DNA of 64,000 nucleotides from Acidobacteriaceae bacterium KBS 83 (GTDB taxonomy: Bacteria; Acidobacteriota; Terriglobia; Terriglobales; Acidobacteriaceae): assembly GCA_000381585.1 (NCBI GenBank), contig KB906733.1, forward strand, positions 372,001 through 436,000, in the 5' to 3' direction. A program made the translations under genes and the position numbers. Of the stretch, positions 45,401 through 54,100 are shown piece by piece (position 1 is the first letter of the stretch; every line of letters starts with the position of its first letter). The notes beneath the pieces were generated by a model that made no database searches, was not told where the DNA came from, and saw only the letters and a program-made list of their open reading frames with translations.

Positions 45401-45959
45401 CGCCTCCTGAGACAGTGGATAGGTAGTCGAATTTCTCGAGCAGCTCGAGCTTGGCCAACCCCTGTAATACTCCAAGGTTGAAAGTCGCACTACGTATTCC
45501 ACCCCCTGAGAAACAAAGCCCGCTGCTGTTCGCGGTCCTGGCAAGTCGATAGATGTCTAGAGCTGTTGCGTCACACATTGCTGGTGACTTGTCGTCGAGA
45601 GGGAGATTGCAACCGGCATCACACTTTCCTCGCGCAATCAGCTCCTGCTCAAGAAGCCACACGCTGGGGGTGTAACTAGTGCAGGAAGCGGCAATGGACT
45701 GCAGCCGGGGACTGATCTCCAAGCGTTTGGCGAGCACCTGCCACGTAAGCGGTTCCCTAAGAATTCTGGCGCGTTCCACACACGTCAGCGAATTGCTGAA
45801 CGTGTCTCTGTAGCCCGGCAGCAGTACTATGGCGGCAAGGCGCCGGCAGTAGTGACGTGCGGTCTCGGCCTCATTGACACGTGTGAACAGGTCGCGCACG
45901 GCGGCCATCATTCCTTCGTGCTTTGTCCTCTTTTTAGAGGACGCGTCTCCAGGTGTCAT
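42480..45959 (-). CDS. patatin-like phospholipase with multi-pass membrane insertion
   Basis: 1,159 residues. The patatin core is split. SGGGIRSATFNLGVLQGL (near 151-168, oxyanion loop) and STVSGGGYIH (nucleophile Ser near 184) stand near the N-terminus; the catalytic Asp in YLTDGGHFDNMGLYEL is near 950. The elbow reads T-V-S-G-G, lacking the first Gly of GxSxG, so activity should be tested. Between them lies an insertion with about eight to ten hydrophobic segments (SLICTFLLIPHLL, LPSLSIVGLGACSCWLVI, LIWTFLAFLASTLLFGF). It likely hydrolyses a lipid at the membrane. It starts 98 nt below the heme peroxidase gene on the same strand, probably in one operon. Confidence 0.82.
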   Translation of the reverse strand: MTPGDASSKKRTKHEGMMAAVRDLFTRVNEAETARHYCRRLAAIVLLPGYRDTFSNSLTCVERARILREPLTWQVLAKRLEISPRLQSIAASCTSYTPSVWLLEQELIARGKCDAGCNLPLDDKSPAMCDATALDIYRLARTANSSGLCFSGGGIRSATFNLGVLQGLAKLELLEKFDYLSTVSGGGYIHQFLAAWLYNRNCLLSDGTATERSAPGQSSSAASTAVPPLQEVQHQLKPLPQEAVASSSAMTQQPEPIRWLRRFSNYLTPNKGLFTTDTWVMVSIWLRNTFLNQLTLVSLICTFLLIPHLLRGLGGFATLHRLYKWAPWSLPPFSGYLLPSLSIVGLGACSCWLVISELRIARQGRLDPDDPGCQEKISAPKIRNAADRSGVSRWMLLLCLLTCIAGIVSPALYQASFVGSAATQNRSAHSSQLFNNGQASAKGESGKQESETADGFPSRDMRTELSQRPSLFGEYSYPTWLHIDDSALLVEIVFLLFTFAFCLSSGLASLASRPGFGAFWCFLGSLVGAASTWAALYVTRMGIFWLCFRRPEELPQIAVVLLPVCVLSAFFLALVLGAGIVGRRTDGSLREAMARLRAMAFLLSLMWVGIGGLSLLGSSIFRLFWSTSTKYWHWKQWTALFTWVGGTVGGVVAGNSEKSSGKGDSSSFIMKILVKIGPPIFIIGIVILLSQMLQMILNAFGGDWGWGLIWTFLAFLASTLLFGFRLDINDFSMHAFYRDRLARCYSGASYPHRRPNRFTGFAQSDGEIRVADLLPARFQQARSAGIPAEQIADVSPYPGPFPIFCTTVNLTFGQDLAWQERKGASFAFTPLYSGYSPGWTSDSGTKEKRHHSYNGFVSTRKFAYEGRGIPMHSAVAISGAAVSPDMGYHSDPAMAFLLTMFNVRLGWWIKNPRITSTIRLFSSPSPLFPLWNLFSELLGRATDMSHYVYLTDGGHFDNMGLYELVRRRCRRILICDAEQDCSNSFEGIGSAIRKCRVDFGVEIDLNLAKLDPGLATSDSVPGRPRIPAHFVQGTITYPEDDEQGTIIYIKTRVTGDEPADVLNYNREHEEFPNETTLNQWFSESQFESYRSLGYHSLFHNPQRADTPLPVTMVIHPDAPTPGGPSAATLSVSSPPPAAEEPLRDILQKVFSPQKTRASE

Positions 45960-46057
45960 AAGACCTCGGTGCGCCTATTTGCGGAGCAAGAAACAAATAT
46001 CTTGAATATGTGGCCTTCAACTAGGCGATTTCAGATAGCTCGAGTAAGAGCCAGGCC

Positions 46058-48931
46058 CTAGTCTTTGGATTTGAAAGCATCATCGGATTCAGCTCCGGGC
46101 CGAGGCTTCCACGCAAGGCTGTAATACTGGCCGCGGTCACGAGCCCACGGATCGAACGCGTTGACGACCCCTTGCAATTCCGGAGTTAATTCAGGGATGT
46201 TGCGCTGCAGTACTCGTTTCATGGGAGATACGGGCTGCTTATGGCCATTGGGGCTTCCCGCTTCCATCACTGCCGGGCCTGGACCGTTATGGTTTACCCA
46301 GTCAACACCAAGCGTCGTGTAGAACTCAGGACGAAACGAGGAAGTAAAGAAACGATCGCTGAAGAGTCTCCGCGAGGCATTAAGAATGAAAACGACAAAC
46401 TGAGTCTCTGAAATGGCAAACCCATGTGGACGCCGGTACTCTGCCAAATATCCAGCAGCTGTGTCGACATCTTCAATGTTATCGATCAGGGTTCCATTCG
46501 GATGTCCGAGACAATCATTAATGGGTGTTCCATCACCGTTCACTTGTGCATCAGTGATGACCTTCGATGCGTCGCAGATATGCTGCCCATAAACTTCGCG
46601 GAGTGTTTGAACCGCGTCCTGTTGTTCCAGAGCATCGGCCGAACCGGCGGGAACCCCCGGATCCTTGAAGTCGTCAAAGCTGGTTAGTTGACGCAATCCA
46701 TATTGCCTTCTGAATTCATTAAACCGTGGGACGCCGTGTTCGCGGTCGCGGATGATATCGAGCGCTACTACATCAATCTGCTGCGTCTTACTGTCAAGGC
46801 GGCCCAACTTCAGGTTTTGCAAGAAAAGCGGCGAATTATGCAACGTGAGAAGGCCTAATCTTTGACGACCCAAGGTTAGACCCCAGTTTGCAAGCCCCAT
46901 GGATTCCGTATATGGCGTTGCCTTACCCTGAAATGTTTCGACGACGGAAATACGCTTGGCAATCCTGTTTGGATCAACTTTGAGATCTCGATACTCAAGC
47001 AGGTCGGGAACCAGTGGATGCAATCGATATACGGAAACGAACTCCTCTGGGAAATTGAACGGAGAGCCGAAGTGATTTACACCTCCGTTGATAGATTGTG
47101 GATTGGTGATGTCATATCCGGGAGCAGTGCTACCAAGACCAAAGATTCCCGGCCCAGAAGCGAATACGGAGTACCATTGCGACGATTTGGCGACGTTTTT
47201 TGATTTACCGAAGTTCTGCGTGATGACATCGCGCAACGCCTGTGACAGAAGACCGCCATTTGCACCAAGGAGTCCATTCCAATTTCCGTTCATGCCAAGG
47301 TAGAGCGGATCGTTGTAGAGCAGCTGTGGAGTCCACTCAGTGGTATGGATTTTGGCGATTTCGGCTGCGACGACCAGTCGGGCAATCTCGAAAAGTTGGT
47401 CTGGAGTTACATCCCGATAGCGGATGACAGCTTTTGGCTGCGCCGGATCGCGAAGGCCACAATCAGCGTTAGGAGTACGCGCTGCGACTCGCCGAAACTC
47501 AGCGACAAAAGAGTTGTGTTCGCGCGCGAAAAGATTATGAAGGAAGCTCAAACCGACGGTCCAGTTGTCAGGAAATGCGGCAGCTTCCTGGCCTGCCCAT
47601 TCGGGATTGATTGGATCTTCCGGCCCAAATATAGGTAGAAGTCCTGGCCCCGGTTGCCCGGCTGTTTGAACAAGGAGGAATTTTGCGGGGTCGCCCGGAT
47701 CACGCTTCACACGGCGCCGGGAGATGTCGTCGAAGCCGTAGAGCTGAGAGGTATCCCACCAGGCCGTGTTGTTGTTGCTCATCGTCTTTGGCGAGCGAGC
47801 TAAGTAGGTGCGGCCGCCAGAAGAAAAGGAGCCGGGAGCAGAGTCTTGGGCCACGTATCCCTTGTCTATCTGATCGTCAGGACGACAACCCAACTTCTGA
47901 ATGTCCTCTGATGTTAGCGGTTGCTCGACATTGTTCACGAGCTTAGTCTCGCAGCCAACCTTCATGTACGCGGTCTGGTTATGACCTTCCTGGAGGTGGG
48001 AGAACCAGTCGTGAGTCATGAACTGGATCCAATAGGCGGCAAGCACATTAAAGAAGGGTGCCTTCCTGTAATCGCAGTTGGCGGTCGGCGAGTCGTCGGG
48101 GAGACCATATCCGGAGCGGCACTTATCGGGATCCGATTGAATGCGCGTGAACAAACGACGGCTGATCACCTGCGGGTCGGGCTGCAGCAGCGACAAGCGA
48201 TCGCCATGACGATTGCGGGTAAGGGCGTTCAGCCCTTCATCTGGAAACGACGTCTCGAACTCTACATTGCGCGCGAATAGCATGCCGGCGGACCCCATTG
48301 CCGGATTCAGAACGTCATTGCAGATGCCCGAGACTGTTCGCCAACGGACGAGGTCCCCCTTGCACACCTGAGGTCCATCGCCCCCGACTTCCCGGTAGAA
48401 TGGGCTTTCCGGTTTCAATCTCATCTCGGGCCAGACCTTGATGACAGGTCCGTGCAATCCATTCTGGCCCTGGACATACTGGACATATGTTCCCGAATTG
48501 TCGAAGAGATTGAACCTGACCAATTCAATCCTTTGTAGCTCCAGGTCGAGTAATGCTCCGGCAACGCCGCGTTGCGCCGGGAGTTTCTTTGAGACAAAGC
48601 CAGTTGGGAGAGATGCCAAATCCCCCGTGCCCCAGTAGTTGCTCCAGTCCACCCACGGTGTGCCACGAAACTCAAGCGCCCGTTCGCCGCCGCGACAGAG
48701 TGCGGTTGCTTCGGGAACCTTGCCTTGAAATCGGCGGTCCCGGCCCCCGGGTATGTTCAGCAGATTGCCTTGTTCGACGACCATCCGAGCGCAAGCGAGC
48801 AGAGCGTCAGCTTCTTGCTTGTGGGGGGGCTTAGAAGAGGGCGTCTGGGCGCTGACACACGAGGACCTTGTCACCAGCAGACAGATGGTTGCTACTACTA
48901 CCTGAAGACCAAAATTCCGAGGAAACATCAT
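46058..48931 (-). CDS. secreted alpha-dioxygenase/cyclooxygenase-type heme peroxidase
   Basis: About 957 residues from the ATG at 48931 (a GGGGGGA run stands just upstream; a second ATG follows at once). Signal peptide LQVVVATICLLVTRSSCVSA. The catalytic domain has IQFMTHDWFSHLQEGHN (distal His, near 305), WWDTSQLYGFDD, VYRLHPLVPD (proximal His near 637) and DREHGVPRFNEFRRQYGL. The Tyr at proximal His minus three (Y-R-L-H) is the position of the catalytic Tyr of cyclooxygenase and plant alpha-dioxygenase and is absent in ordinary peroxidases. This points to fatty-acid oxygenation rather than simple peroxidation; biochemistry is inferred. Next to a patatin-type lipase gene, a fitting fatty-acid source. 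Confidence 0.85.
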   Translation of the reverse strand: MMFPRNFGLQVVVATICLLVTRSSCVSAQTPSSKPPHKQEADALLACARMVVEQGNLLNIPGGRDRRFQGKVPEATALCRGGERALEFRGTPWVDWSNYWGTGDLASLPTGFVSKKLPAQRGVAGALLDLELQRIELVRFNLFDNSGTYVQYVQGQNGLHGPVIKVWPEMRLKPESPFYREVGGDGPQVCKGDLVRWRTVSGICNDVLNPAMGSAGMLFARNVEFETSFPDEGLNALTRNRHGDRLSLLQPDPQVISRRLFTRIQSDPDKCRSGYGLPDDSPTANCDYRKAPFFNVLAAYWIQFMTHDWFSHLQEGHNQTAYMKVGCETKLVNNVEQPLTSEDIQKLGCRPDDQIDKGYVAQDSAPGSFSSGGRTYLARSPKTMSNNNTAWWDTSQLYGFDDISRRRVKRDPGDPAKFLLVQTAGQPGPGLLPIFGPEDPINPEWAGQEAAAFPDNWTVGLSFLHNLFAREHNSFVAEFRRVAARTPNADCGLRDPAQPKAVIRYRDVTPDQLFEIARLVVAAEIAKIHTTEWTPQLLYNDPLYLGMNGNWNGLLGANGGLLSQALRDVITQNFGKSKNVAKSSQWYSVFASGPGIFGLGSTAPGYDITNPQSINGGVNHFGSPFNFPEEFVSVYRLHPLVPDLLEYRDLKVDPNRIAKRISVVETFQGKATPYTESMGLANWGLTLGRQRLGLLTLHNSPLFLQNLKLGRLDSKTQQIDVVALDIIRDREHGVPRFNEFRRQYGLRQLTSFDDFKDPGVPAGSADALEQQDAVQTLREVYGQHICDASKVITDAQVNGDGTPINDCLGHPNGTLIDNIEDVDTAAGYLAEYRRPHGFAISETQFVVFILNASRRLFSDRFFTSSFRPEFYTTLGVDWVNHNGPGPAVMEAGSPNGHKQPVSPMKRVLQRNIPELTPELQGVVNAFDPWARDRGQYYSLAWKPRPGAESDDAFKSKD

Positions 48932-49496
48932 TCCCCCCATGCGGTGCGGCGGACTACGGCTCCGCATCGCGCGTGGAATTTCGCGGCGGAACCCGCATCA
49001 AATTCCGTTCAACTGCCGGTAATTCGCGCCAACGGACACTATGAGCCAGAAGGCGTTGTCTGTCGGAACTTCGCGACGGTCAGGAATAATTCATATTTAC
49101 GATGGTGCTCGGTAGCCCAGAAACGTTTCGTAAAGGTGGGGCCGACCTTCTTCCTCAACGCAACCGCACACGAACCCCGGATCTCCTGTAGCCTTTATCA
49201 CCCGGTGCGTCGGGATGCCGACCGGAGAGTAGCACTCTCCGCACCAAGTCGCAACAGTAATTGCGACTGAGAGCGACTCAGTCAGGAGTGCTTGTCTGCA
49301 GGCTATGCCGAGCTAGTCTCAGTTCAGGATTGACTTTCGGGGATACAGCTGACTAATATCTGGCCGCTAGGGCGCAAACGGCAGTTTCGCCGCAGCCTAC
49401 CTTCTTCTCCCCCTCAGGTTTTATGAAACGCAGACTCGGCTCCTTGCACTATAAGGCAGAGCCAGGCTGACGGCGGTCGTTTCGCGGAGTGCATTC
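48932..49496. other. 565-nt gap between divergent genes
   Basis: Between the peroxidase (-) and the flavoprotein oxidase (+). It includes a 7-bp hairpin (GACTGAG / CTCAGTC, 49265-49283). Frames in this area lack start context and family match, and I treat them as spurious. Confidence 0.45.
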
Positions 49497-50849
49497 ATGC
49501 CAACCAACACCGTGACGAACTGGTTTGGAAATGTAGTTTCGCATCCCAGTGTGATTGTCGATGCCCACTCGGTCGAAGACATTGTCGCAATCATGAAAGA
49601 TCGCGCTACTTATCCTTCTCCGGTACGTGCGGTTGGCTCCAATCATTCAACCGCACCGTGTGGCGTTGCTGATGGTGGCACGCTGATCCGGATGAAGATG
49701 AACCAGATTCTTAATATCGGGCCGGACAGCCTGACAGTACAGTCCGATGCTCTGCACATCGACATGGCAAAAGCGCTGGAGGCGAAGGCCCTCCAGTTTT
49801 ATGTGAATACAGAAATCGGCAGTTTATCGGCCGGTAGTGCATCGTGTGCTGGAACAAAGGACGCATCTTTCCCCGGCCAGTATGGGCAAGTAGGCTCCTA
49901 TGTGACCGGCGTGAAAATGGTACTGCCGAGCGGAGAATTGTTGGAAGTCACCGAGGAGACTCAGCCCGAGCTGATGCAAAAGGTGCGATCCAGCTATGGA
50001 CTGTTCGGAATCATCTACGAGGTTACATACAAGATCCGCCCTTTGACGCCGATGCATGTGCATCACAAGACCTTCAGCCTGGAGGAATTCATCGCTAGCT
50101 TGCCAGAATTAATTGCGTTGAACTACTCAATGATGTTCTACATCTTTCCATTCGATAACAAGATCACCATCGAATTCCGCAAAGACAATCCCAGCGCAAC
50201 GGGTGAACCGAACCGCGCGGCGTGGGCATTGAGAAATCATATTTGGGGCACGTCGGGGCCGAAGTTTGGGCATGACATCGAACAGAACATCTCAAATCCG
50301 ACGATTCGCTATGGCATTATCGATGCTTTCAATGCCGCATGGCGCCTTCAACTGGAAACGATTGTATCGAGCGACTATACAATTCCACCGGACCAGATCA
50401 TTCACTATCCGACGGTATCCGATGACAGCCGCTACACGTTTAGCCTCTTCGCATTTCCCGAGGCGAGGTATCCGGAAGTGCTTGCCGAATTCTTCAAATT
50501 TGCCAAGGAATATTACTCCCAGAAGGGGTACCGCTCGAATCTTCTGTATGTCGGGTATCGCATCGCTCAGGACCAGAAGGCGCTGCTGTCGTATTCTTTC
50601 GATGGAACGGTCATGACGATCGATCCAGTGTCCACGGCAAATGCCGGATGGGACGAATTTCTTGGCGCGTACAATCAGTTCTGCAATGAACGTGCCGGCC
50701 TGCCTCTTCTCAACCAGACGCCAGGCCTTATTGCGGCAATTGTCCAAAAAGCGTACGGCGACCGTTGGAAGGCTTTTGCAGCGGCTCGCAAAGAGTTCGA
50801 TCCGAATGATCGGCTGTTGAACAACTATTTCCGCGAGCTGCTTACTTAA
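49497..50849 (+). CDS. FAD-dependent oxidase, aldonolactone-oxidase-like (VAO fold)
   Basis: 450 residues. N-terminal FAD_binding_4 features: PSVIVDAHSVEDIVAIMKD, RAVGSNHSTAP (site that carries covalent flavin in some relatives), then GTLIRMKMNQIL and GSYVTGVKMVLPSGELLEV. The C-terminal part (FCNERAGLPLLNQTP, FDPNDRLLNNYFRELL) resembles aldonolactone/alditol oxidases. No signal peptide. Likely oxidises a sugar or lactone and makes H2O2; the link to the neighbouring peroxidase is only by position and is inference. Divergent from the peroxidase gene. Confidence 0.82.
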   Translation: MPTNTVTNWFGNVVSHPSVIVDAHSVEDIVAIMKDRATYPSPVRAVGSNHSTAPCGVADGGTLIRMKMNQILNIGPDSLTVQSDALHIDMAKALEAKALQFYVNTEIGSLSAGSASCAGTKDASFPGQYGQVGSYVTGVKMVLPSGELLEVTEETQPELMQKVRSSYGLFGIIYEVTYKIRPLTPMHVHHKTFSLEEFIASLPELIALNYSMMFYIFPFDNKITIEFRKDNPSATGEPNRAAWALRNHIWGTSGPKFGHDIEQNISNPTIRYGIIDAFNAAWRLQLETIVSSDYTIPPDQIIHYPTVSDDSRYTFSLFAFPEARYPEVLAEFFKFAKEYYSQKGYRSNLLYVGYRIAQDQKALLSYSFDGTVMTIDPVSTANAGWDEFLGAYNQFCNERAGLPLLNQTPGLIAAIVQKAYGDRWKAFAAARKEFDPNDRLLNNYFRELLT

Positions 50850-51124
50850 GCTCGGCCAGTCAAATCAGCTGGAATGCACCACGATACACTTCGGTCGAAA
50901 CGGATTGGATGATCGGAATCACTTGTGATCGCAGCTGAGGGGTTCTGACCGATAAATTGCTTCTATCCCTGGTCCGGGGCTAAGACCGTCGAGGATTAGG
51001 TGGCATATAAGTTCCCGCACTAAGGATAGATAGCGCTACAAAAGGTGCTAACGTAAAGCAACGCTCTCTGTTCCTGAACTATCCGGTCCGTTTATGAAAA
51101 GAACTCTTTTCAGGGTGGATCTTG

Positions 51125-54100
51125 ATGAACAAAGGACTAGGATTTACCACAGTTGGCACTGTCCTCTTGGCTGGATTGTTTTTTCAAGTCAAGCCCGGCG
51201 AGAGCCACCCATCTCAGCAGAGCAGCCCGCCCACGGTGAAAGCCGTATCCGGCGAGGGTCCGTGGCTCGCGTCGTGCAAGTACTGGTCTGCTGTGCAATC
51301 GGTCCGCCCCCCGGTCAAGGCTCCCGCTCCGGATTTCAACATCTTGCCGCATGAGACCGGTGCCAAGGTGGAATCCGCCATCAAAGCATCGACTTCGGCT
51401 GACTCTGCCTGCCCGGGCAACGATGAATGGGGTATCCCGTGGAACGCTCCACACACTCCCGAGGTCAGCGCCGTCATAGCGACGGTGCCGGATCCTATAC
51501 ATAGCCATCTGGCACTCGACTTTGATCGCGCGATCGATGCTATTGTTCTGGCTGCTGCAGATAATCACTATCTCGGCAGTTATTACTGGCTGCCTTGGCG
51601 CGCGCCAGCGGTCGCCCTTTCCGCCAGCGAGGGATCGCCCGGCCCTCCTTCAAAGGATGATGACGGAGCAGGCGAACGGCAGCCCGGTCTCATCATCCTT
51701 CGGTATGCGCCCCATGGATCTCCGGGGAGCGAATCGCCTGAGGCTGCTTACTATCGGGTGGTCTATGTCTTCCTTGTTGGCGAAACCCCTGCCCTCGGAG
51801 TTAATGGAGCTCAGCTTCAAAACGCCGTTCAATACGAGCAAATGTTGACACGCCACAACCAGTGGTTGGCCCCAAGCTCTCTGCAACCGAGTGGACAGGG
51901 GCAGATCACGAAAACGAAGCTTTCAGTTATAGGCCCTTTCTTCTCCGGCTCCGCTGCCTCCCTGCAGCAGGGAATTGAAGCTGCAGTCGGCATGCTCGGT
52001 GATGGGACTAACGCTTCCATCAACGGCATAACCAGCACAACCGTCGCGGCGAAGGAGCTCGACCGACCAAATAAACACGTTTTCTATCGATCTTTTGGAG
52101 AAAATGCAAATTTTGAACAACAAAGTTTTCTCGCCTCCCTTGAGTGCGCGGACTATGACCTGAACAGAGTCGCCGTGCTCTCCGAGGCGGGAACTGTCTT
52201 TGGCACTGCCACGAGTTACGGATCGACGGCTGCACAGGGGAAGTGTACGGGTTCGGGCGCGTCGCCTCATGTTTCCAGAGGAACGGTGCTCAATCTTCGC
52301 TTCCCGCGCGAACTCTCGCTCCTACGCAATGCCCAGCCTAGCCAGACCAGTCAATCGGAAGCTTCGACCGCGCCTACGCCTTACCTAAACTTCTCGCTCA
52401 AGGATTACAGCACCGGCGACACGGTACCACGCTTCTCCATCACTCAGAGTCCGCTCTCACTTGAGGCGCAACTTATGGGCATCGCCCACCAGCTGCAGCG
52501 GGCGCGCATCCAGTTCATTCTGATTTCGGCATCGAACATCCTTGATGATATTTTTCTAACCCAATTTCTTCACCGTGCCTGCCCGGATTCACGGATAGTT
52601 CTTTTCGGCGGTGAAGACCTTCTTTTTGAACGCGATGGCGAGAATCAGCCTTACATCGGATCTATTTCTATATCGCCTTATCTGCTTAACTCGCTCGACT
52701 CTGGAAGCAAAGTTCAATGGCTACATTCGGATTACCAGGCTGAAGCGTTCTATAACGCAGCGAGCTTCACATTCTGGGACCCATCCGCTGATCCAATTCC
52801 CAATCTCGCCGGGTACCGAAGCTACCCTATACCCCCGGAGGGCCGTTCAACGACTTCAGCTCCGCGGACTCAGTTTATGCAGATTCCCCTCTGGGTCACG
52901 GCAATCGGGAGCGACGGCTATTATCCTCTGGCAATTCTTCGCTGGTGCGGCAGCGATGGAAAGCAAATACTGCCAACGATTTACCCAAGTGCTCCTAAAT
53001 CGGAAATGGAGAAGACGTGTGCAGAAACGAACGCAGCAATTCTGGACGACACTCCTGATCACTCTCAACAGGAGGTCTGGAGATATCTTCCAGAATCCAT
53101 TAACCGTAATTCGGGTATCGCACCTTCACTTGTCTGGACAGTAGTTGCCACCATACTTCTGATTCTCTGCCTGCTCCACATAGTTCTGGTTTGGGCGGCG
53201 CAGTTCTGGTCGCCTCTGACTCGCGACCTTGCAGTCGATCAGAACGATCAACCTCGGCGCCGCTCCGTCTATTTGAATATCGGCACCTCTGTGCTTGCGA
53301 CGATGGCTTTTGTGACCGCCTACCCTCTGATCCGCGTTGGTCACTATTATCACCTCGCGCAGCCAAGTTATTTCATCGCATGGTTCATATTCATTGCAGC
53401 AGCCGCGGCCTGTCTCTCTACCATCATCAAAACGTGGTCCTATCACTATCACAAGTGCTGCCCCGAATATTCATTCTTCAATTCAGTAGCTGGCCTGGCC
53501 CTCCCTCTCACGGTTGCCTTCTGGATAGTTATCTGTCGAAGCGACAATATCGGAGGCCAGCATAGCTACGCTGGGCTGTATTTCAGCTATCGATGCCTCC
53601 AGCCGCTAAGTGGGGTCTGCCCCCTGCTTCCCATACTCTTACTATTATTTGGTTGGTATCTCTGGTCCATATGTCAAACGGCCCGTCTGCGCTTTTCCAA
53701 TGTTCACCGGCCGCGTCTCGCTCGTATCGTGCCCTTGCCAAGCTGCTACTGGCCAGGTTATGCCGCTTCTCCTCTCTATGTCCCTGACAATGCGCTGGAG
53801 AAGTGCGAGCGGCCGAACGATTCTTGTCTCTACAGAAATATCACGTGCTTACTCATTACCGTCGAAGTTGTCCGAAGCTTCTGTAGGAATCTCACGAACG
53901 ATTCGCGGGATGTCGTTCGCTCGATCGCGTCCTGGACTGAGAAGAAGCTCACCATTGTTCTGGCAAGCGTGTACCTGTTGCTGTTCGCCCTCTGCGTCTT
54001 CGCCAGCCAGATTCATAGTCTCGATCGCTTCCTGTTTACACCTGTGCTTGCTTCGATCTCCGCCAGCATCGGCCCACATACAGTTATCTATCGCGGTCCA

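Noticed and set aside
49105-49260. Minus-strand reading containing PTHRVIKATG, faintly like the end of alkyltransferase proteins
   Set aside because: Too short, no start and no active-site PCHRV; not enough to call even a pseudogene.
48725-49270. 181-codon plus-strand frame between peroxidase and flavin oxidase
   Set aside because: Half overlaps the peroxidase gene on the other strand, no ribosome site, Arg/Cys-rich low-quality translation.
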